From the NCBI RefSeq assembly GCF_030549525.1, contig NZ_CP130831.1, positions 2,257,501 through 2,321,500 of the forward strand: a stretch of DNA of 64,000 bases. The letters run 5' to 3'. Under the pieces are notes generated by a model, which was given only the letters and a program-made list of their open reading frames with translations, was not told where the DNA came from and ran no database searches. The DNA comes from Stenotrophomonas sp. 704A1. Lineage in GTDB: Bacteria > Pseudomonadota > Gammaproteobacteria > Xanthomonadales > Xanthomonadaceae. This document shows positions 25,903 through 35,390 of this stretch, one piece after another. Position numbers and translations under genes: made by a program. The first letter of the stretch is position 1; each line of letters starts with the position of its first letter.

Positions 25903-26682
25903 TCAAGCCGGATTGAAGCTGGCCGCCAGCGTGCCGACGGTCAGCACCCAGCCGTCCACCAGCACGAACAGCAGGATCTTGAACGGGGCCGAGACCAGCA
26001 TCGGCGACAGCATCATCATGCCCATCGACATCAGCACGCTGGCCACCACCAGATCGATGATCACGAACGGGATGAAGATCAGGAAGCCGATCTCGAAGGC
26101 GGTCTTCAGTTCGCTGGTGACGAAGGAGGCGACCAGCACCGGGAACGGGATCGCGTCGGGGTTGGCGTAGGTGCCATGGCCGGCGATGCCGGCGAAGGTC
26201 ATCAGGTCGGTCTCGCGGATCTGCGCCAGCATGAAGCCGCGCAGCGGCGTGGTGGTCAGCGTCCAGGCCGTCTGGAAGTCGATCTCGCCGTTGAGGTAGG
26301 GCGCCATGCCGGTGCTCCAGGCCTTGTCCCAGGTCGGCAGCATGATCATCGCGGTGAGGAACAGGGCCAGGCCCAGCAGGACCTGGTTGGACGGCGTCTG
26401 CCCGGTGCCCAGTGCCTGCCGCAGCAGGCCCAGCACGATGATGATGCGGGTGAACGAGGTCAGCACCAGCAGCATCGACGGGATCAGGGTGATCGCCGTC
26501 ATCAGCAGCAGGGTCTGCAGCGGCAGGCTGACCGGTGCACCGCCGATCTTGCCGACGTTGATGTCCGGCAGCGGCGTGCCGCCAGCGCCTGGTGCGGCGA
26601 AGGCCAGCTCGGGCAGCAGGCACAGGGCGATCAGCAGCAGCCACGACAGCAGGGTGGCCGGACGGGAACGGGAAACGCGCAT
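25903..26682 (-). CDS. fliP: Flagellar type III export gate protein FliP
   Basis: 259 residues. An N-terminal signal peptide (LLSWLLLIALCLLPELAFA, cut near residue 29) is followed by four membrane helices and the FliP signatures LTSFTRIIIVLGLLRQALG and FIPFVIIDLVVASVLMSMGM. FliP pentamers seed export gate assembly. One nt after fliO. Confidence 0.97.
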   Translation of the reverse strand: MRVSRSRPATLLSWLLLIALCLLPELAFAAPGAGGTPLPDINVGKIGGAPVSLPLQTLLLMTAITLIPSMLLVLTSFTRIIIVLGLLRQALGTGQTPSNQVLLGLALFLTAMIMLPTWDKAWSTGMAPYLNGEIDFQTAWTLTTTPLRGFMLAQIRETDLMTFAGIAGHGTYANPDAIPFPVLVASFVTSELKTAFEIGFLIFIPFVIIDLVVASVLMSMGMMMLSPMLVSAPFKILLFVLVDGWVLTVGTLAASFNPA

Positions 26683-26683
26683 G

Positions 26684-27091
26684 TCAGGGGTCCTTGCGCA
26701 GCCGCTGTTGCAGCAGCTGGGCGAAATTCGGCAGGTTCTTCAGGTCCGGCACGCGCACCGGCGCCGGAGGCGGCAGCGGTTCGGCCAGGGTATGCAGGGC
26801 GTTGATGCCGCCGGCGGTCACGCCCAGCAGCAGCTGCTGGCCGTTGACCTCGATCACGACCACCCGTTCCTTGGCGCCGACATTCAGGCTGGCCACCAGC
26901 TTCATGCCTTCGGCAGGGCGGAAACCGCTGCCGGGCAGGCGCTTGAGCAGCCAGCCCAGGCCGACCACCAGGGCCAGTACCGCCAGCAGCGCGAACACGG
27001 CACCGAACAGGCCCGGTGCCGCCGGCGCATGCTGGCCGACCTGCGGGGCCGTCTTGGCGACGGCCAGCAGCGTGGAGGCGATCGCGCTCAA
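26684..27091 (-). CDS. fliO: Flagellar export gate assembly protein FliO
   Basis: 135 residues. One membrane helix (about 27-48, LFGAVFALLAVLALVVGLGW) and a cytoplasmic domain with GAKERVVVIEVNGQQLLLGVT, the usual FliO signature. The start is a TTG at 27091 overlapping the fliN stop (TTGA), with GGAG eight nt upstream; there is no suitable ATG before the conserved domain. FliO stabilises FliP during gate assembly. Confidence 0.93.
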   Translation of the reverse strand: MSAIASTLLAVAKTAPQVGQHAPAAPGLFGAVFALLAVLALVVGLGWLLKRLPGSGFRPAEGMKLVASLNVGAKERVVVIEVNGQQLLLGVTAGGINALHTLAEPLPPPAPVRVPDLKNLPNFAQLLQQRLRKDP

Positions 27092-27423
27092 CGCAGTCTC
27101 CGGATCCGCTCGCTGGGGCTGACCACGTCGGTCAGGCGCACGCCGAAGCGGTCGTTGATCACCACCACCTCGCCGTGGGCGATCAGGGTGCCGTTGACGA
27201 ACACGTCCAGCGATTCGCCGGCACCGCGTTCCAGCTCCACCACCGAGCCCTGGTTGAGCTGCAGCAGGTTGCGGATCGGCAGGCGGGCGCGGCCGACTTC
27301 CAGCGACAGCGTGACCGGCACATCCAGGATCACGTCCAGGTTCAGGTCCGGGCCGGTGGCCTCGTCGGCCTGCAGGCTGCCGAACTGGGCCGGGGTCGGT
27401 TCGAGGGCGTCGATGTCGTTCAT
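27088..27423 (-). CDS. fliN: Flagellar switch protein FliN
   Basis: 111 residues. The C-terminal SpoA domain (LDVILDVPVTLSLEVG to FGVRLTDVVSPSERIRRLR) is complete. Builds the lower part of the C-ring with FliM and FliG and can bind CheY-P. Its start overlaps fliM by 4 bases. Confidence 0.97.
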   Translation of the reverse strand: MNDIDALEPTPAQFGSLQADEATGPDLNLDVILDVPVTLSLEVGRARLPIRNLLQLNQGSVVELERGAGESLDVFVNGTLIAHGEVVVINDRFGVRLTDVVSPSERIRRLR

Positions 27424-28424
27424 TGCGGGTCTTCCTGGATGACGGGTACGCGCGGACGGGTGCCCGGCGGATGGGTAGCGGTGATCTTCACGGCGTTCAT
27501 GCCGTTGGCGATGCCGAACTCACCGGTGAAAACCGGGATGTTCTCCACGCACAGCGGTACCTGCGGGCTGAGGTCGATCGGCAGGATGTCGCCGACCTTC
27601 AGCTGGGTCAGGTCGCGCAGGGTCATGCGCTTGCTGGCCAGCACGCTGGACAGGGTCACTTCGGCCACGTTGAGCTGTTCGCGCAGGGTGCGGCCCCAGC
27701 TTTCATCGCGGTCGTTGCGGTCGCTCTGGATGCCGGCGTCGAGCAGTTCGCGGATCGGTTCGAGCATCGAGTACGGCAGGGTGACGTGGATGTCGCCGCC
27801 ACCGCCGTCGAGTTCGACGTGCAGCCGGCACACCACCACGTACTCGCGCGGCGTCACGATGTTGGCGAAGTGCGGGTTGATCTCCGAGTTGATGTACTCG
27901 AAATCCACCTCCATCACCGGTGCCCACGCTTCGCGCAGGTCGGCGAAGGTCTGCTTCAGCAGCAGGTGGATCACCCGCATTTCGGTGGCGGTGAACTCGC
28001 GGCCTTCGATGCGGGTCGGGTAGCGCCCGTCGCCGCCGAAGAAGTTGTCGACGATGGCGAACACCAGGGTCGGCTCGAACACGATCAGGCCGGTGCCACG
28101 CAGCGGCTTGAAGCGGATCAGGTTCAGGTTGGTCGGCACATACAGCGAGTGCATGTAGTCGTTGAACTTGATCAGTTCGATGCCGCGCACCGAGAGCTCG
28201 GCCGAGCGGCGGATCAGGTTGAACAGGCCGATCCGCCACAGGCGCGCGAAGCGCTCGTGGACCATCTCCAGGGTCGGCATGCGACCGCGGATGATCCGGT
28301 CCTGGCTGGCGAAATCGTACGAGCGCGCTTCGCCGCTGGGGGCGTCCGGCTCGGTTTCGACCGCGCCGCTGTCCACGCCATGCAGCAGGGCATCGATCTC
28401 ATCCTGGGACAGCAGGTCATTCAT
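27420..28424 (-). CDS. fliM: Flagellar switch protein FliM
   Basis: 334 residues. The N-terminus MNDLLSQDEIDALLHG is the CheY-P-binding peptide; then a CheC-like middle domain (about 50-225, with PTNLNLIRFKPLRGTGLIVF) and a C-terminal SpoA domain that pairs with FliN. It lies 10 nt after fliL and overlaps fliN. Receives the CheY signal to reverse the motor. Confidence 0.98.
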   Translation of the reverse strand: MNDLLSQDEIDALLHGVDSGAVETEPDAPSGEARSYDFASQDRIIRGRMPTLEMVHERFARLWRIGLFNLIRRSAELSVRGIELIKFNDYMHSLYVPTNLNLIRFKPLRGTGLIVFEPTLVFAIVDNFFGGDGRYPTRIEGREFTATEMRVIHLLLKQTFADLREAWAPVMEVDFEYINSEINPHFANIVTPREYVVVCRLHVELDGGGGDIHVTLPYSMLEPIRELLDAGIQSDRNDRDESWGRTLREQLNVAEVTLSSVLASKRMTLRDLTQLKVGDILPIDLSPQVPLCVENIPVFTGEFGIANGMNAVKITATHPPGTRPRVPVIQEDPQ

Positions 28425-28434
28425 CTGGAGGCCC

Positions 28435-28950
28435 TTACTGGGTCACGAAGCTGGTGAACAGCAGATCGTCGGCACCCTTGCTGCCGGTTTCCGCCTTCAG
28501 CACCTTCTGCACTTCGGCCAGCGCATCGGCCTGCAGCTTCTGCTTGCCGGCGATGTCGGCGATCTGCTCCGGGCTGACCTGCGAGAACAGCATCAGCAGG
28601 CGTGCGCGGAGGGCCGGGGCGTGGGTCTTGATCGCCTCCAGCGCGGCCGGATCGCGGGTCATCAGCTGCACTTCCACCTGCAGGTAACGCGGCCCGTCGA
28701 GGGAACCGTTGAGGTTGACCACGAAGGCCGGTTCCAGTGCGAAGTACTGTGCCGGCGCCGGCGTGGCGGCCTGCTTCGGGGCCTGCGCGGGGGCGTCTTC
28801 GTGCTTGGACTGGTTGAAGAACCAGACGCCGCCACCGGCGGCACCGGCGGCGAGCACGGCGACCAGGGCGGTGATCAGGAGGGGACTGCGCGGCTTGGCG
28901 GTCTTGTCCTTTTCGGCGGTCTTCTTGGTTTTGTCAGCGGCTGCGGCCAC
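28435..28950 (-). CDS. fliL: Flagellar basal body protein FliL
   Basis: 171 residues. A Lys-rich cytoplasmic start, one membrane helix (about 24-43) and a periplasmic domain (YFALEPAFVVNLNG, RYLQVEVQLMT) typical of FliL, which rings and stabilises the stator. The start is a GTG at 28950 with AGGAG nine nt upstream. First gene after a sigma-54 promoter at 28987-29000 and before fliM. Confidence 0.95.
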   Translation of the reverse strand: MAAAADKTKKTAEKDKTAKPRSPLLITALVAVLAAGAAGGGVWFFNQSKHEDAPAQAPKQAATPAPAQYFALEPAFVVNLNGSLDGPRYLQVEVQLMTRDPAALEAIKTHAPALRARLLMLFSQVSPEQIADIAGKQKLQADALAEVQKVLKAETGSKGADDLLFTSFVTQ

Positions 28951-28986
28951 GGGGTGAAGCTCCTGAGGGTTGCTTCACCGGGATAT

Positions 28987-29000
28987 GCAAGGGGTGTGCC
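28987..29000 (-). promoter_or_regulatory. Sigma-54 promoter of fliL
   Basis: Minus strand CGGCACACCCCTTGCATA, with GG-N10-GC spacing and near-consensus -24 and -12 boxes. The core GGCACACCCCTTGC is identical to that of the flgB promoter. A perfect 16-bp palindrome (29021-29036) lies about 40 bp upstream. Predicted start near 28975. Confidence 0.85.
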
Positions 29001-29020
29001 GGAACGGCGGGGAGGTGTTG

Positions 29021-29036
29021 CGACGGAATTCCGTCG
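29021..29036. promoter_or_regulatory. 16-bp palindrome upstream of the fliL promoter
   Basis: CGACGGAATTCCGTCG is a perfect palindrome placed where an activator of a sigma-54 promoter could bind. A shorter copy of its centre (CGGAATTCCG) lies at almost the same distance upstream of the flgG promoter. Confidence 0.4.
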
Positions 29037-29064
29037 GTAGTGCCGGGCCAGGCCCGGCGCTACC
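29036..29064 (-). repeat. REP/SMAG palindrome between fliK and fliL
   Basis: GTAG-headed copy (GTAGTGCCGGGCCAGGCCCG, closing with CGCTACC) ending 2 nt before the fliK stop codon. Placed between the fliK 3' end and the fliL promoter. Confidence 0.85.
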
Positions 29065-29066
29065 GG

Positions 29067-30239
29067 TTACGCGTAGGCGTCCAGCAGGCCGCGCTGGCGG
29101 ATCAGCTGCGCGGCCGACACGGTGGTGTCGCCCGGTGACGGTTCTCCGTCACGGCCGGAGCCGCCACGGCCGGCGGACGCGCCTGACGGATTGCCGTCGC
29201 CGCCCGGGGCCTGGTGGCCGACGTCGGCATGGGCCAGCTGGAAGCCCTGTTCGCCGAGCAGTTCGCGCAGCCGGGGCAGGCTGCTTTCCAGTGCCTGGCG
29301 CACATCCACATGCGGGCTGCTGAAACTGGCGTGGACCTTGTCGCCGTTCATCTGCAGGCGCACATCGACCGGCCCCAGGTCTTCCGGGTTGAGACGGATA
29401 TGCGCATGGCCGATCTTCTGTTCGGCCAACCAGCCGATGCGTGCACCGATGGCCTGGTCGAACCCATCGTCGCCGAGCACCGGCTTGGGCGTGGGTTCGC
29501 CGCTGAAGATGCTGTTGTTGACCAGCGCAGCCTTCAGATCCTGCAGGGCCGCGGGAAGCGGCGGTTGCAGCGGCGCCGGTGGCGTGCGATCGCCGATCTG
29601 CAGACCGTCGGCGTCGTCGGCGCGATCCAGGCCGGTCGCGGCCGTGATCAGCTCGGGCAGCGGCAGGCCGCTGGCTTCGGCGTCGCCGGCAGCGGACGTT
29701 GCCGCATCCGCCGCCATCGGCGTGGCGGTGGATGCGGTGCCTGCCAGTGCCGTCGCCGGCAACGTTGCGCCTGCGGCGGGCAATCCAGCGCTGCCGGCAG
29801 CCGCGGCCGCACCCTGCGGCGCCACCGGCACCGGTTCCACGCCGCTGGGCACGGCCAGCACCAGCCCGGCCAGTCCCAGTGGCGGCCACGGCGCATCCTC
29901 CACGTCGGCGGCGCTGTCCTTGTCGGTCGCTGCGGGCGGCGCTGCCGGCGCAGCAGGGGCGGGCGCGGTGGCCTCGGCCGCAGCCGGCTCACTGCCGGCG
30001 GGGTCCCGTGGCGGCCTGTTGGCGTCGCCATCGCTGCCCGCCGCCGGCGTGCCCGGGGCGGGTGACGTGCCGGCGCCGGGTTTTGGCGGCGCGGGCGCCG
30101 TGCCGGCCGCGCCGGTACCGTCCTGCAGCATCTGGCCGAACGCCTTGCCGGAGCTGCTGCGTGGCGCGCCCGTGGCGCTGCCGGTGGCGCTGCCGCCCGG
30201 GGTGGGGGCAGCGCCGTTGCTGCCCAGAGGCGAGGGCAT
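29067..30239 (-). CDS. fliK: Flagellar hook-length control protein FliK
   Basis: 390 residues from the ATG at 30239, which overlaps the fliJ stop (TGATG) and has GGGAGG just upstream; a GTG one codon earlier is less likely. The N-terminal two thirds is Ala/Pro/Gly-rich, as expected for the flexible ruler. The conserved C-terminal domain (about 265-345) contains IRLNPEDLGPVDVRLQMNG, the FliK signature that acts on FlhB to stop hook growth. Confidence 0.96.
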   Translation of the reverse strand: MPSPLGSNGAAPTPGGSATGSATGAPRSSSGKAFGQMLQDGTGAAGTAPAPPKPGAGTSPAPGTPAAGSDGDANRPPRDPAGSEPAAAEATAPAPAAPAAPPAATDKDSAADVEDAPWPPLGLAGLVLAVPSGVEPVPVAPQGAAAAAGSAGLPAAGATLPATALAGTASTATPMAADAATSAAGDAEASGLPLPELITAATGLDRADDADGLQIGDRTPPAPLQPPLPAALQDLKAALVNNSIFSGEPTPKPVLGDDGFDQAIGARIGWLAEQKIGHAHIRLNPEDLGPVDVRLQMNGDKVHASFSSPHVDVRQALESSLPRLRELLGEQGFQLAHADVGHQAPGGDGNPSGASAGRGGSGRDGEPSPGDTTVSAAQLIRQRGLLDAYA

Positions 30240-30706
30240 CACGGCCGGCCTCCCTGCTCGCCATCATCCTGGTCTCCGGACTGCGCCAGGCGTGCGCGGC
30301 GTGCGCCGATATCGTCCATCTCGCGCTGGTCGCGGCGGTCGGTCACCACCTTTTCCTGCGCGCGGTAGCTGGCCGCCAACTGCTCAAGCACGGCCTTGTC
30401 ACGGCTGGCCAGGATCAGGCGCGCGCGCTCGGCTTCCACCTTCTCGCGGTTGCCGTTGACGGTCTGCTGCTGCTGCTCCACTGCGCTGTCCAGGCGGTCC
30501 AGGAAGGCACGGCGGTTCAACAGCTGCGCCGGGCTGGTCGCGGCCATCTGTGCGTTCGCATACTCCTCGGCATAGCGCCGGAGTTCGTCCAGGCGCGACA
30601 GATGGGTGTCGAGCACGGTCTGGCGTTCGGCCAGATCGCGGGCGACGGCATCCTCGTGCTCCTGGGCGCGCTTCAGCAACGGGTCGATGCGCTTGGACTG
30701 GATCAT
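30239..30706 (-). CDS. fliJ: Flagellar export protein FliJ
   Basis: 155 residues from the ATG at 30706 (MIQSKRIDPLLKRAQEHED), which overlaps the fliI stop (ATGA). The sequence is almost entirely charged, heptad-rich helix, the coiled coil that inserts in the FliI hexamer and contacts FlhA. Open frame upstream of this ATG is out-of-frame fliI sequence. Confidence 0.95.
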   Translation of the reverse strand: MIQSKRIDPLLKRAQEHEDAVARDLAERQTVLDTHLSRLDELRRYAEEYANAQMAATSPAQLLNRRAFLDRLDSAVEQQQQTVNGNREKVEAERARLILASRDKAVLEQLAASYRAQEKVVTDRRDQREMDDIGARRARLAQSGDQDDGEQGGRP

Positions 30707-32100
30707 GACAGCCTCTCGTTCTCGTGTTCCACCAGGCGCTGCAGGGCGGCCTGGCTGTGCGGTAGATCTGCGGCCTTGGCGACGTCCTGGCCAAGGAATT
30801 CCGTGATTTCCGGCCAGCGCTCCAGGGCTTCGTCGGTGGCCGCATCGTTGCCGCGCTGGTAGGCGCCGATGGCGATCAGGTCGCGGTTGGCCGAATAGGC
30901 CGAGACCAGGCGCTTGAGCTTGCGGATGCGCAGGCGCCACGGTTCGTCGGCGATTTCCGTGACCACACGGCTGACCGACGATTCGACGTCGATCGCCGGG
31001 TACAGGCCACTGTCGGCCACCCGGCGCGAGAGCAGGATGTGGCCATCGAGGATGGCGCGTGCGGCGTCGGCAATCGGATCCTGCGGATCGTCGCCTTCGG
31101 TCAGCACGGTGTAGAACGCGGTGATCGAGCCGCGGCCCTTGGCACCGTTGCCGGCGCGCTCCACCAGTGCCGGCAGTTTGGCGAACACCGACGGTGGGTA
31201 GCCACGGGTGGTGGGCGGCTCACCGACCGACAGGCCGATCTCGCGCTGCGCCTGGGCGAAGCGGGTCAGCGAATCCATCAGCAGCAGGACGTTCAGGCCC
31301 TGGTCGCGGAACCATTCGGCGATGGCGGTCGCGCGGTAGGCGCCGTGCAGGCGGGCCAGCGGCGGGCGGTCGGCCGGGCTGGCCACCACCACCGCACGGC
31401 GCAGGCCTTCCTCGCCCAGGGTGCTTTCGACGAAATCGCGCACTTCGCGGCCACGCTCGCCGATCAGGCCGACCACGATCACGTCGGCGGCGGTGTAGCG
31501 GGTCATCATGCCCAGCAGTGTCGATTTGCCGACGCCGGAACCGGCGAACAGGCCGACACGCTGGCCGCGGCCGATCGGCAGCAGTGCGTTGATCGCGCGC
31601 ACGCCCACGTCCAGCGGCTGGGTGATCGGTTCGCGCGCCAGCGGGTTGATCGACACGCCCGCCATGCCGACATGGCCTTCGGCGCGGATCGGGCCCTTGC
31701 CGTCCAGCGGCACGCCATCGCTGTCGATGACGCGGCCGAGCAGGCCTTCGCCCACCTCCACGCCGCCACGCCGGGCCGACGGCACCACCCGCGCGTTGGG
31801 CAGCAGGCCGTGCAGTTCAGCGCTGGGCATCAGGTAAGTGCGTTCACCGGCGAAGCCGACCACCTCGGCATCGACCCAGCCGCCGTCGACCACTTCCACC
31901 TTGCAGCTGGCACCCAGCGGCGCTTCGCAGCCGACCGCTTCCAGGGTCAGGCCGACGGCACGGCGCAGCACGCCTTCGCGGATCAGGCCGCGGCCGTGCG
32001 CGGTGTCCACTTTCAGGCCGTCCAGGCGGTTGGCCAGGCGCAGGTTGCGGGCAACGGCCCAGTCGGCCGGGGCGGCGCCGGGTTGCGGTGCGGTGTTCAT
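30703..32100 (-). CDS. fliI: Flagellum-specific export ATPase FliI
   Basis: 465 residues, F1-beta-like ATPase. Walker A GSGVGKST near residue 180, catalytic Glu in GERGREVRDF, Walker B NVLLLMDSLTRFAQAQREI, and the C-terminal helical domain. Forms the hexamer that prepares substrates for export with FliH and FliJ. Overlaps fliH and fliJ by 4 bases each. Confidence 0.98.
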   Translation of the reverse strand: MNTAPQPGAAPADWAVARNLRLANRLDGLKVDTAHGRGLIREGVLRRAVGLTLEAVGCEAPLGASCKVEVVDGGWVDAEVVGFAGERTYLMPSAELHGLLPNARVVPSARRGGVEVGEGLLGRVIDSDGVPLDGKGPIRAEGHVGMAGVSINPLAREPITQPLDVGVRAINALLPIGRGQRVGLFAGSGVGKSTLLGMMTRYTAADVIVVGLIGERGREVRDFVESTLGEEGLRRAVVVASPADRPPLARLHGAYRATAIAEWFRDQGLNVLLLMDSLTRFAQAQREIGLSVGEPPTTRGYPPSVFAKLPALVERAGNGAKGRGSITAFYTVLTEGDDPQDPIADAARAILDGHILLSRRVADSGLYPAIDVESSVSRVVTEIADEPWRLRIRKLKRLVSAYSANRDLIAIGAYQRGNDAATDEALERWPEITEFLGQDVAKAADLPHSQAALQRLVEHENERLS

Positions 32101-32738
32101 GCGCTGGCTCCGGTCTGGCGGATCACCGCATCCAGTGCGCCGCGCAGGCGCGCTTCCAGCGTGCCATCGATGCGCACGGCCTCGGCATGCACGCGCAGGT
32201 CGCCGCGGCTCAGGCTGGTATCGGGCACCAGGCGCTGCTGCGGCGACAGGGTCAACAGCGGAGCGAGCGCGGTGATGTCATCAGGGTGCAGGCGGACTTC
32301 CACTTCGCGGCTGCTGCCGCCGACGGCGTCGATCGCTTCGCCGACCAGCTGCGACAGCAGCGCCGGCTCGGCCTCGTAGGCACGGCCGACCAGGGCGCCG
32401 GCGATGCGCACGGCCAGTTCGCCGAGCGCGCCCACCACTTCGTTCTCCAGGCGCGACAGCGGGCGGCCGAAGTTGTCCAGGATGCCTTCGATCTGCGCCA
32501 CCAGGCGGCGCACTTCGGCCTGGCCCTGGCTGAAGCCTTCGGCGTGGCCGTGGTCGAAGCCTTCCTTCTCGGCGCTGTCCTGGATCGCCTGGATCTCTTC
32601 AAGCGTGGGCAGCTGCAGCGGCGGCTCCGGCGCATGTTCCGGGTCCGGCTCGGTGAGTTCGAAGGCATCGTCCTGCTCCAGCACCGGTTCGGGCTGGGCC
32701 AGCAGGTCCGGGGCAAGCCAGCGCACGACGTTGCTCAC
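32097..32738 (-). CDS. fliH: Flagellar export ATPase regulator FliH
   Basis: 213 residues. Pro/Glu-rich N-terminus, glycine-spaced helix (EEIQAIQDSAEKEGFDHGHAE), and a C-terminal peripheral-stalk-like domain (ALVGRAYEAEPALLSQLVG). Start is a GTG at 32738 overlapping the fliG stop (GTGA). Binds FliI and the C-ring. Confidence 0.95.
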   Translation of the reverse strand: MSNVVRWLAPDLLAQPEPVLEQDDAFELTEPDPEHAPEPPLQLPTLEEIQAIQDSAEKEGFDHGHAEGFSQGQAEVRRLVAQIEGILDNFGRPLSRLENEVVGALGELAVRIAGALVGRAYEAEPALLSQLVGEAIDAVGGSSREVEVRLHPDDITALAPLLTLSPQQRLVPDTSLSRGDLRVHAEAVRIDGTLEARLRGALDAVIRQTGASA

Positions 32739-33739
32739 AGCATCGCCTCCGCGCTGCCGCCGATGGTGACGGTGCCCTCATCGGCCATGCGCTTGACGAT
32801 GGCCAGGATCTCGCGCTGCGCGCCTTCCACGTCGGACAGGCGCACCGGGCCACGCGCTTCCATGTCTTCCAGCAGGATCTCGGCCGCACGCTGGGACATG
32901 TTGCGGGTGATCTTGTCGCGCACCTTGATGTCGGCGCCGCGCAGGGCCAGGCCCAGCCGTTCGCCGCTGACTTCGCGCAGCACCAGCTGCATTTCGCGGT
33001 CGTCCAGGTCCACCAGGTCGTCGAACACGAACATCAGGTCCTGGATGCGGCCGCTCAGCGGTGCGTCGATGCGGGCGATCTCGCCGAGGATGGCCTGGTC
33101 CTGGCCGCTGTCCATGAAGTTGAGGATGTTGGCCGCGCACTGCACGCCGCCGATGTTGGACGACTTCAGGTTCTGGTTGCCGGCGAACTGGCGTTCCATG
33201 ATCTCGTTGAGTTCGTTCAGCGCGTTCGGCGGAATGCCGTCCAGGGTGGCGATGCGCAGCAGCACGTCGACACGGGTGCGTTCGGGCAGCAGCTTCAGTG
33301 CATCGGCGGCCTGGTCGGTTTCCAGGTGCGCCATCACGATCGCGATGATCTGCGGATGCTCGTTGCGCACCAGGTCGGCCACCGCACGCGGGTCCATCCA
33401 CTTCAGCGCATCCAGGCCGGTGGTGTTGCGCCCCAGCAGGATGCGGTCGATCAGGTTGCCGGCCTTCTCGCTGCCCAGCGCCTGCACCAGCATGTTGCGG
33501 ATGTAGTCGTCCGAGCCCACGCCGAGCGAGGTCTTCGAACCCAGTTCCTGGCTGAACTGGTCCATGACCCGTTCCACCTGCTCGCGGGTGATGTCGGACA
33601 TGGTGGCCATGGCGATGCCGATCTTCTGCACCTCCTTGGGCTCCATGTGGCGCAGCACTTCGGCCGCGTCCAGTTCACCCAGCGACAGCAGCAGGACCGC
33701 GGCGCGCTGCACGCCGGTCAGTTGCGCGACCTCAGTCAT
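32735..33739 (-). CDS. fliG: Flagellar switch protein FliG
   Basis: 334 residues. N-terminal domain for FliF binding, middle domain with the EHPQ motif (VRNEHPQIIAIVMAHL), and the C-terminal charged torque helix (DLMFVFDDLVDLDDREMQLVLREV) facing the stators. Overlaps fliF by 8 bases and fliH by 4. Confidence 0.98.
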   Translation of the reverse strand: MTEVAQLTGVQRAAVLLLSLGELDAAEVLRHMEPKEVQKIGIAMATMSDITREQVERVMDQFSQELGSKTSLGVGSDDYIRNMLVQALGSEKAGNLIDRILLGRNTTGLDALKWMDPRAVADLVRNEHPQIIAIVMAHLETDQAADALKLLPERTRVDVLLRIATLDGIPPNALNELNEIMERQFAGNQNLKSSNIGGVQCAANILNFMDSGQDQAILGEIARIDAPLSGRIQDLMFVFDDLVDLDDREMQLVLREVSGERLGLALRGADIKVRDKITRNMSQRAAEILLEDMEARGPVRLSDVEGAQREILAIVKRMADEGTVTIGGSAEAML

Positions 33740-35378
33740 TGGCCACCCAGCCCTTGACCACCTGGGCCACGCGCTTGGAGTCGGTCTTCACGGCTTCACG
33801 CGCCATCCGCAGTCGTTCCTCATAAGAATCCACCGGCAGGGCCAATGCATCCGGCCCGGCCAGGCTGACCCGGTCGGCGCCCAGCGCCGGCAGCGGGAGC
33901 CCATCGTCATCCACCAGCTGCACGTCCGCGCTATGCGGCTCCAGTGCAAGTTCGTCGTTCTTCCGGGTCTGGCCGGTGATCCCGCGCAGCGCCGGGCGCA
34001 GCACGCCGAACAGCAGGGCCAGCACCACCACCGCCCCCAGCAGCATGCGGCCGGCATCGTGTACCCACGGCAGCTCCCACCAGGCCGGGCCTTCGACCGG
34101 CGTGGTATCGCGCACGAACGGGGCATTCATCACCGACACGGTGTCGCCGCGTTCGGCGTTGAAGCCCACCGCCTGCTTGACCAGGGCTTCGACGCGGGTC
34201 AGCTCGGCCGCCGACAGCGGCTGCGGTGCGACCTTGCCGTTGGCACCGGCGCGCGGCACGTTGTCCACCAGCACCGCCACCGACACGCGCTTGATGCGGC
34301 CGGCCGGCTGACGGGTGTGCTGCAGGGTACGGTCCAGCTCGTAGTTACGGGTGGCGTTCTTGCTGCTCTCGGTCGGTGCCTGCGCGGTGGCCGGTGCGGC
34401 GGCCTGGCCCGGCGGACTGTTGCTGGCCGCACCCGGTACGCCCTGCGGGCCCGGGGTGCTGGTGGTGTTCTCGCTCATCTGCTCGCTGCGCAGCTTCTGC
34501 GGTTCACCGTTGTACAGTTCGCGGGCTTCCTCGGTCACCGAGAAATCCATGTCCACGCTCACTTCCGGATTGACCCGGCCGGGGCCGGTCATCGGTTCCA
34601 GCAGCTCGCGGATGCGCTGGTTGAACGAGGTTTCCTGGCGGCGCACCTGTTCGAACTGGGCCGCGTTGACCGCCGCTTCGCTGTTCGGGTCGCTGACGCT
34701 GAGCATGCGCCCGCTCTGGTCAACCACGGTCACCCGTTCCGGCGCCAGGTCCGGGATGGCAGCGGCCACCATGTGCACGATGGCGTCGACCTGGCTGCGT
34801 TCCAGCTGCTGGCCGCCGCGCAGTTCCAGGGTGACCGAGGCACTGGCCACGTCACGCTGGCGGGTGAACGCGCTGGGCTTGGGAATGGCCAGGTGCACGC
34901 GCGAATCGCGCACCGGGCGCAGCGTATTGATGGTGCGCGACAGCTCGGTTTCCAGCGCATGCTGGTAGCGCGCGCTTTCGACGAACTGGCTGACGCCGAA
35001 GCCGGGATCGCGTTCCATCAGCTCGAAGCCCAGCTTGCCGCTGTCGGTCAGGCCCGAGCCGGCCAGCTTCAGGCGGGCGTCATGCAGGTTCTTCTCCGGC
35101 ACGGTGATGCCGCCGGTGGCCGGATCCAGCTGGAACGGGATCTGTGCGGCGCGCAGCAGGTCGGTCGCTTCAGCGGTGGCCTTCTGGTCCAGGCCGGTGT
35201 ACAGCGGCACCATGCCCGGCTTCTGCGACCAGAAGAACACGAACAGCCCGGCCGCTACGGCCACGGCAATCATTGCCATCAGTCCGAGCCGACGGGTGAT
35301 CTGCAGGCTTTGCAGCCGATCGAACCACTGGCCCGCCTTTTCGGCGTTCAGGGATTCCTTGGAGAGCGACAGGGCCAT
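33732..35378 (-). CDS. fliF: Flagellar MS-ring protein FliF
   Basis: 548 residues. Two membrane helices (about 32-52 and 440-460) flank a periplasmic domain with ring-building motifs (VPLYTGLDQKATAEATDLL, ARLKLAGSGL, RTINTLRPVRDSRVHLAIP). The C-terminal cytoplasmic peptide binds FliG. Twelve nt after fliE. Confidence 0.97.
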   Translation of the reverse strand: MALSLSKESLNAEKAGQWFDRLQSLQITRRLGLMAMIAVAVAAGLFVFFWSQKPGMVPLYTGLDQKATAEATDLLRAAQIPFQLDPATGGITVPEKNLHDARLKLAGSGLTDSGKLGFELMERDPGFGVSQFVESARYQHALETELSRTINTLRPVRDSRVHLAIPKPSAFTRQRDVASASVTLELRGGQQLERSQVDAIVHMVAAAIPDLAPERVTVVDQSGRMLSVSDPNSEAAVNAAQFEQVRRQETSFNQRIRELLEPMTGPGRVNPEVSVDMDFSVTEEARELYNGEPQKLRSEQMSENTTSTPGPQGVPGAASNSPPGQAAAPATAQAPTESSKNATRNYELDRTLQHTRQPAGRIKRVSVAVLVDNVPRAGANGKVAPQPLSAAELTRVEALVKQAVGFNAERGDTVSVMNAPFVRDTTPVEGPAWWELPWVHDAGRMLLGAVVVLALLFGVLRPALRGITGQTRKNDELALEPHSADVQLVDDDGLPLPALGADRVSLAGPDALALPVDSYEERLRMAREAVKTDSKRVAQVVKGWVAND

Positions 35379-35390
35379 GCGGTTCTATCC